The translations under genes were made by a program, and so were the position numbers. Under the pieces are notes generated by a model. It was not told the DNA's origin. It worked only from the letters and a program-made list of their open reading frames with translations, and did not search any database. Positions 57,731-64,000 of a DNA stretch of 64,000 nucleotides are shown piece by piece. Origin of the DNA: Otatea glauca (taxonomy: Eukaryota > Streptophyta > Magnoliopsida > Poales > Poaceae). The stretch is from the NCBI GenBank assembly GCA_036346275.1, contig CM070719.1, positions 17,525,185-17,589,184 on the forward strand, written 5' to 3'. Numbering within the stretch: the first letter of the stretch is position 1; every line of letters starts with the position of its first letter.

Positions 57731-58765
57731 CGTTTTGGTTTTCTCTACGAACTCCATTTCATTTTTGTATGGCGTCATGGAGTCACCCTTGCAGCGTCGA
57801 ACCGAACACCGACCGCGACGCGGAGCCATCAGGACCGCTCCATGTACACTTCCCTCCGCAGGCACTTACATGTGGGCCACCCTAAGCTATGATCCCACAG
57901 GGCAGTGACTACAACCACGCCCCAATGATACGCTCTCCCTTCGTCGGCCAGTGACCAGCTACAGAAAAAGAGCAGGCACGAACCCAAAAAACAAAACCAG
58001 TGATTCATGTCACTGACAGGTAGGGGTAGCCTTTCGAGGGCCCAATGTCATTCTGAGGATACATTAAATGCGACCGTCGGCACAATAGGCAGTGGGCGCT
58101 ACAACTGGCTTTGGCAGGTCAAGTAGATATTGCAAAAAAATTGATCACGGACCCAAGGGCGCTGTGCACCGGGTCCATGCACCCATCATGTGGTTTCCGA
58201 CTTCTAACCTCTTGCGTTTCTAATTTTTCAACAAGCCAAGCTGCTGTGTTTTCCTTCTCATCATATGTTGAATAAATCTTTGAACAAGTGAGGAGTGAAT
58301 AACCACTATTTATATTCTATTTATACTTTAATATTTATATAACATATTTTATTTATACTTTAATATTTATATAAGTATTAAAAAATATAGAAGCACCCCT
58401 CTTTCTTTTACTGTTAATTATTGAATAAATATAAAGCCAATACACTTCTCTGTCGTAACCACGAAATCAATTTGAGGACTTTTCTGTACCCTTGCAGGCA
58501 AAAGAGACTCCGTCCGGCCTCAAGTCGTTTACAGCACTATAAACTCGTTCCAAATCGTAACTATGAAAATAACTATGTACACATTACGGGTGAAACCATA
58601 AAAAAAATAGTTATATACCATCAAAATTAGTTCTGAAAGTACCATCAAACTTTACTAGCGCACTTTAATACCAATCAAAAGTTCCCTTCGTTAGTCAAAA
58701 TACCACTCCAGCCAAATTACTCTCTCCAGCCGTTAACATTGCTCTCGTTCCCCTCTTCTTCATGA
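57730..58765. other. intergenic DNA, nothing recognised
   Basis: A GC-rich patch (57770-57910) with no recognisable protein, and a direct repeat of TTTATACTTTAATATTTATA at about 58319 and 58351. Confidence 0.35.
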
Positions 58766-58774
58766 TTTGTGCAA

Positions 58775-59068
58775 GAATTTTTTTAAAATAATACATTTTT
58801 TAAAAGTAATTGCGACATTAATACACGGATTAAAAAATTTGCAAAAATAATACTACGCCGCCGTACCGGTTGGCGAAAATCAGGTAGTCGTCAGATGGTT
58901 CGGCGAAAATGGTATTTTCGCCAAACGGTGTGACGAAAATAGGCTAATTGCGCAATTACGAAACATCTGACAGTTATTTTGGTCAGGACACCCTATTTTC
59001 GCCAAATGGTGTGGCGAAAATAGGTGCCTACCTATTTTCGCCACACCATTTGGCGAAAATAGGTGAGT
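58775..59068. repeat. left TIR of the MULE
   Basis: Matches the reverse complement of about 62387-62684 over nearly its full length. The inner 90 bp is a hairpin of CCTATTTTCGCCA / TGGCGAAAATAGG. Confidence 0.9.
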
Positions 59069-59099
59069 TTTGGGCCCAATGAGGCGTGTTCTTTCCATT

Positions 59100-59285
59100 C
59101 TCGCAGAGGAAAAAAAACAAAGTGAAGGCGGGCGTCAGGCTGCTGTCGTCGGGAGAAAGAGAGAGAGAGGGAGGGAGAGGGATGGAGAGAGAGAGAGGAG
59201 GGAGCGCGCGGGAGGGAGGGAGAGAGGAGGAGGAGAGAGAGAGGGAGAAAGAGGAGGAAGAAGAAGAAGGAAAAAAAAAGGTAAT
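59100..59285 (+). promoter_or_regulatory. GA-rich leader of the MULE transposase
   Basis: An almost pure purine tract (GAGAGAGGGAGGGAGAG-type) lies 3' of the TIR and ends AAAAAAAAAGGTAATTTCG, a possible donor of a 5' UTR intron. It most likely belongs to the transcript leader. The two small ORFs there are low-complexity artefacts. Confidence 0.45.
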
Positions 59286-59509
59286 TTCGTATTTTTGTAG
59301 TAGGCTATAAAAATATTGTAGAAAAATATTATAATTGATGTTAGATTTAATTTAATCAGTGCATATATTTTAGGTTAATGATATTAGATGTGTACTTTAA
59401 TGTTGTAGTATCCGTAGCGAGATAGTTAATTAACGTTCTTTAATTTAGGTTAGTGAGATTACATATTAGTGGTGATCTAAAAATTTATTTTGTATATATG
59501 GTCGCAGTG

Positions 59510-61885
59510 ATGTCGGATCCAGTGAAATTTAAGGTATATTATGGCGATGGTGAAATAAAAAGTACGCAGAATGGTGTTGATTTAAACAACTTTCCAGTCA
59601 CCATGATTAAGCACCTGTTCCCCGAAAGTGTTAGCATTCGTGATATAAAAATTTGGTTGACCCAATATTTTTTCCTGGATCCAAGTGTTTACTCTGTTAC
59701 CATTCAAATTCTATTCACGCGTAGCAAGAGTGATCCTGCTATTTGGGAGTTAAAGAAAATAGATCGGACATACTTGTGGCAGAAATGGTTAAGGTGGTGT
59801 AAGGGATCTCGTCTTAAATGTGTGATGCTGGTACAGGCTTGCCCTAGAGAAGAGGTAGATATTAGTGATATGGGCGAGAGCAGTACATCGGATAGAACTG
59901 AACAAGTTCAGGAAGTAGTGCCGATTGAGGTAGTAGCGGGGGATGACAATAGGGATACAACAAACGCTGAAGGTCAGACCGATGAAGGGGAGAAAATCGA
60001 GCAACTTATTGATCATTTGGAGTTGGTGGACCGTATGGCAGCACAAGATGAAGATGACGAAGGGGAGGGTGAGGATAATGATAAAATGCATGATAGTACT
60101 GGGGTAGCGGATATACTTATCCCTGACGAATGGAACAAGTAAAACAAATCTGGTATGAAAGTTTTGTGGGGCCATGAGTCGCGTTGGGAATATGGTATCA
60201 ATGCCATTCGGTTGAATCAAATATTCCCGAACAATTCTGAATTGAAGTTAGCAGTGAGGCTTTGGGCATTGTCGCAGCAGAGAGTTCCGGGTTGTCTTGT
60301 CCAAACCAGATAGGTACACAGTGAAGTGCAGAACTGATGGATATGAATTCCGAGTTCATGCATACAAGCCGAAATATGAGACGTATTGGATTGCATCACG
60401 AGTAGAGGAGCACACATGCAGACTAGAAAATATTCTGGTGAAACACCGCAACCTGAATGCAGCTGTAATTGCTAGCGTGATGTTTAATAAAATCATTGAG
60501 AAGCGGGACATTGAGTGTTCGTATATTCAGAAAGCAATCTTAAAAACATTTAAGTACCAGATAAGCTACTCGATGGCTTGACGTGCTAAGCAAAAAGCAT
60601 TAGAGAAGAGGTTTGGTACATACGAGGCTTCGTATTGCAACCTACCTCGTGTGCTTGATGTCCTCAAGCAAACCAACCCTGCCACATATACCGCTTTCAA
60701 CGAAAGTGAAGCAGATAGTAATGGGATCTGCACATTTCGTTGTGCGTTTTTTTCATTGGGTCCTTGCATTGCGTCATTCAGGTACTGCCGTACATTGTTT
60801 TGTGTTGATGGTACATTTCTAACTGGAAAATATAAGGGGCAGATTCTAACGGTCATTGCAGTTGATGCGAACAACCACATACTTCCATTGGCCTTTGCTT
60901 TTGTTGAGGGTGAGAACCGGGATAGTTGGTTGTGGTTTTCCAGACATCTGAATTTCGAGGTAGTTGGTAATTGGCCCAGCGTGTGCATCAATAATGATCA
61001 TCACAAAGGTATTCTTTCGGTAATTAAGACTCTACAGGAGGACCATGATGAGCCATTCCCATGGCGTGACTTGCAGAACAGATGGTGCATGAGACATTTA
61101 GGAGCAAATTTCTTCAGACAGTTCAGAAATAAGAAACTGATAAACCTATTTAAGAAGTTATGCTAGCAGAATCAGGCATGTAAGTTCAACGCGCTATTAA
61201 CTGAGTTGAATAAGCACACTAGTGCACATATCGAAGAGATGAAGAAGCAACCACCTACGCCGAACGATTGCCCACCCAAAAAGCTAGCACCACTCGGGGA
61301 GCTCAATCCTCCTAATATGAGGAGGCGATCGTCAAGGAATATAAAGTGTTTCTTGCACTGAATAGAGGGGAGCCTCTAGAGAAGTGGGCATTGCTCCATG
61401 ACATTGGGGGCGCCAGATTAGTATAGTAAATTATGATATTTATGATGGTTGAACAAATAGGGTTGTTGTACTAATCGATATGTGTTGATCAGGTTTGGTG
61501 TCATGACAACGAATATAGCCGAGGTTTACAATTGAGTCATAAGAGGCCTCCGTTCACTACCACTCGTGGCCATCTTGGAAGGTATGTTGCACAACATCGT
61601 TGACTATTTTCAGAAAAGGCATGCAGAGGCTGTTCTTCATGCCACGACATTGCAAACGCCTTATTGTTGGCGGATGATGACCTACATGGAGGAACAAACC
61701 ATTAAAGCTCAGCAGCATGTAGTGCGTAGCTTCGGAATTACTGAGTACCGCTTTGAAGTGACTCTTCGGTGCAAAGAGGGATTGAGAATCAATACAACGG
61801 TTATTACACACGAGGTTAATCTAGGCTAAGGGGCCACTGGATGGCGCGAATGCACCTACAACACCCATCGTGTGCATCATTCATG
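59510..61885 (+). pseudogene. MULE transposase, decayed, SWIM finger region lost
   Basis: The probable start is MSDPVKFKVYYGDGEI at 59510. The N-terminal part is the PB1-like domain of grass MULEs with an acidic linker to 60139. A stop follows, then in the same frame the FPNNSELKLAVRLWALSQQR DNA-binding part. A frameshift occurs near 60300, then AYKPKYETYWIASRVEEHTC. A stop lies at 60579, then the MULE catalytic domain (FCVDGTFLTGKYKGQILTV; NNDHHKGI; RWCMRHLGANFF with its CxxH). Further stops lie at 61164 and beyond. An intron fits 61421-61492. The C-terminal helix region ends with GWRECTYNTH, the start of a SWIM finger whose second Cys is Tyr and whose remainder is absent. Confidence 0.9.
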
Positions 61886-62386
61886 ATCGTCAAATTTGTC
61901 GCACATTGAAAGACGAACAACGAAATTTGGTTTTTTTCCAGGAAATAATTAACTCACAAATAATTTTGTAAAGCACTACATTAATTAGCATCGACACATA
62001 CAATTAATTTTTCTAAATTAATTGGCCCTACTTTGAACTATATGATTCAACGACCCGTCAAAATAACACTGACAATTTTTCTCGTAAATTAAATTTCCTC
62101 TAAAAATTTTTTGATCGAATTTGTAATTTTTTCGAGCGACTTCTTCTTGTCGTCCTATGGTCTGACGATTGATGTGTATTCTTGCAATTTTTTAGCGCAA
62201 GGTATATTTCTCTAATTTTAATAAAAAATTGTATTACTTACAAAAAAAAATCCTACATGAATTATCACCGAAAAATATTAATTTTTCTTCATTTAATTAC
62301 CCTAATTTTAACTACATGAATTATCATCGAAAATTTTATTATTTGAAAATATTTCGCATTTATTTTAAAAAATCGATCTATTTTCG

Positions 62387-62684
62387 CCAAATGGTATGGC
62401 GAAAACAGGTTGTCGCCATACCGTGTGGCGACACCCCTATTTTCGCCACACCATTTGGCGAAAATAGGGTCTCCGAGCCAAAATAACTGTCAGACGTTCT
62501 TAATTGTGCAATTACCCTATTTTTGCCACACCGTTTGGTGAAAATACCATTTTCGCCGAACCATCTGGCGACTACCTGATTTTTGCCAACCGGTACGACG
62601 ACGTAGTATTATTTTTGCAATTTTTTTAATCCACGTATTAATGTCATAATTACTTTTAAAAAATATATTATTAAAAAAAAATTC
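62387..62684. repeat. right TIR of the MULE
   Basis: Inverted copy of 58775-59068. It has diverged at CpG-containing sites (TTCGCC to TTTGCC in several motif copies). Confidence 0.9.
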
Positions 62685-62693
62685 TTTGTGCTA

Positions 62694-63032
62694 CACCAAA
62701 ACACTTTGCTCCCCTATTTCTTTGGGTATTCATAAAACCCAAGTGTCAAGGCCAAATGCAGCAAAAGATTGCAAGAGCCAAGCATCACCAACCCACCTGC
62801 TTCTTTACGTGCGACTTGCTGATTAGAATTGGGCATTGAGTCGCGTTTTTTGAGGCGGCCTGTGGCGCGGCAGACACGACACGTCTGAAGCACGGGCCAG
62901 TCTATTACGACACTAATGAAAGGACTATGCCAGCCCTTACAGTCAGGCACGATAGGCGGCACGGTACGGCACACGCAACATGGGTAACGCTTGGGCAGGC
63001 ACAGCATGAAACAGGTCTGATGGATCTGAAGC
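62694..63032. other. intergenic DNA, nothing recognised
   Basis: Contains a moderately GC-rich stretch (62850-63010) with GGCACG/CGGCAC motifs. No supported gene. Confidence 0.35.
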
Positions 63033-63733
63033 AAGGTTCCAAAATTCGGTGAAAATTCAGAAATCTTGCCCAAGATTTCGGATTTCGGCCGGGGACGGGA
63101 TCCAAAATCTCGACCGGGTAAAAAAAATTCAAAATGCTACAGTAATCTCAGAAATTTTGGCGAGATTTTGCTAAATCTTGCCGAAATCTTAGGCAATTTG
63201 ACTAGATTTTGAGTTTTGAAGACCGGATAATCCTTAAGAAAGTCATCTTTGATGAAAATTTATTGAGAAACAGAATTTTTGAGATATTTTATAATTTTGG
63301 CATAAACCCTTTAATATTTTTATAAGATTGTACTAGCTTGATCATATTGTGAAAAATTTATGGCACTATCTTTAAAAGTCTAGGATCATACAGAAAATGG
63401 TCAAAAGAATTGAACTTCATTGGTTACCTTTAAAAAATCAAAAATAGAATGAACATAAATGAGGCAGTAACCGTGTCAAAATTTTATAAATTTTCTCGAG
63501 TATGATCATGATCTAAAATTTTTAGGAGAGCTTAAGAATTTCCTCATAACCCTTTTCTAAAAGTTTCAAAAAATTTAAACCTATTTTGGTTACTCAAATT
63601 AAAATTCTAAACTGTATAAGCATGCACTCTAAGGTCCGAAAACTCTGAAGTAGCACTTTCACAATTTTTGGAAATTTGTTAGGTTTGATCATCATCTAAA
63701 AATTTGATGGGAACATTAGGGATGCATCAAGAC
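63033..63733. mobile_element. second copy of the hAT-like foldback element, interrupted
   Basis: CAAGGTTCCAAAATTCGG and the following about 650 bp parallel 53643 onward. Shared stretches include AAAATGCTACAGTA, GTCATCTTTGATGA and TTTATGGCACTAT. The right half is missing from the window because an Ac-like element starts at 63734. Confidence 0.6.
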
Positions 63734-64000
63734 TAGGGGTGAAAGCGGATCGGATACAGACAGATAATAGCTATACCATATTTGTTTTCATATTTTTTCT
63801 CGGATTTGGATATGGATATGGATAGTCCAGATACGAATACAAATAATATCGAATACAAATACGGAGCGAATATAAATCGAATCGGATATGGTCACCGATA
63901 TTTATCGGAACATGATAACCCCTTAGATTATACATAAGAAATCAAAGAAAATACAAAATACAAAACTAGTTGATTTGATCAAATCATTATTGAAAATTGA
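63734..64000 (+). mobile_element. left end of an Ac-like hAT element, cut by the window edge
   Basis: TAGGGGTGAAAGCGGATCGG followed by GATATGGATATGGATA repeats matches 5498 onward almost base for base for about 230 bp. The right end and TSD lie outside the window. Confidence 0.65.

Larger units (their letters stand above)
58775..62684 (+). mobile_element. Mutator-like element (MULE), 3.9 kb, 9 bp TSD
   Basis: Long inverted repeats of about 300 bp begin GAATTTTTTTAAAATAATAC on the left and, reverse complemented, GAATTTTTTTTTAATAATAT on the right. Flanking nonamers TTTGTGCAA (58766-58774) and TTTGTGCTA (62685-62693) match at 8 of 9 positions, the TSD size of Mutator elements. A MULE transposase pseudogene lies between. 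The inner TIR carries repeated TTCGCCAAATGGTGTGGCG motifs that form their own hairpins. 61890-62380 is AT-rich without coding. Confidence 0.92.

Noticed and set aside
59070..59310. Two ORFs rich in Arg, Glu and Gly
   Set aside because: A simple GA-repeat leader of the MULE; low complexity.
1..64000. tRNA, rRNA and other structural RNA genes
   Set aside because: No cloverleaf with A and B box sequence or rRNA-like segment was noticed by eye. A tRNA scan could not be run.

Overview
The window is a retrotransposon- and DNA-transposon-filled intergenic stretch of a grass (Poaceae) nuclear genome. This is inferred from the mix of families: CACTA elements starting CACTACTACAGAA with hairpin-rich subterminal arrays, Stowaway- and Tourist-type MITEs, a SIRE-type Copia element, Tat-type Ty3/Gypsy gag-pol, a DUF659-type hAT transposase and a MULE. 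No intact ordinary host gene was recognised. Element limits below come from terminal motifs and target-site duplications (TSDs) read by eye. The species cannot be told from the sequence.

Layout. 1-684 is the end of an LTR (minus orientation) inserted in a decayed hAT transposase gene (696-3562). 3.5-9.3 kb is AT-rich DNA with small hAT-like and MITE-like remnants. 9344-9887 is a solo LTR (TSD GTTAC). 9982-15689 is a 5.7 kb non-autonomous CACTA element (TSD AAG). 15877-27529 is a complete but mutated Ty3/Gypsy element on the minus strand (TSD GAAAT, LTRs about 650 bp). Between pol and its 3' LTR it carries an opposite-strand, intron-containing plant mobile domain (PMD) gene with its own TATA box.

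27752-47493 is one old LTR blown apart by younger insertions: a 1.3 kb CACTA (28449-29768, TSD TAT) and a 15.3 kb SIRE-like Copia element (31354-46638, minus strand). The Copia element has 3.0-3.6 kb LTRs and a broken gag, and no pol was found. It contains a Tourist-like MITE, a 2.7 kb solo LTR (35971-38703, TSD CAATG) and the tail of another Gypsy element.

48.3-50.6 kb looks like a further LTR in plus orientation, followed by an RNase H-like fragment. 51.6-54.8 kb holds two Stowaway MITEs and a hAT-like foldback element. 55.8-57.1 kb is a striking array of three tandem palindromes. 58775-62684 is a MULE with about 300 bp terminal inverted repeats and a decayed transposase (TSD TTTGTGCAA/TTTGTGCTA). 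The window closes with a second foldback copy interrupted by an Ac-like hAT end.

The most unusual system is the Gypsy element with its convergent PMD gene. The whole element, coding and non-coding, is also saturated with the pentamer TCGGC/GCCGA. PMD proteins of plants act in transposon silencing pathways, so an element-borne PMD protein combined with a dispersed element-specific motif deserves a closer look.
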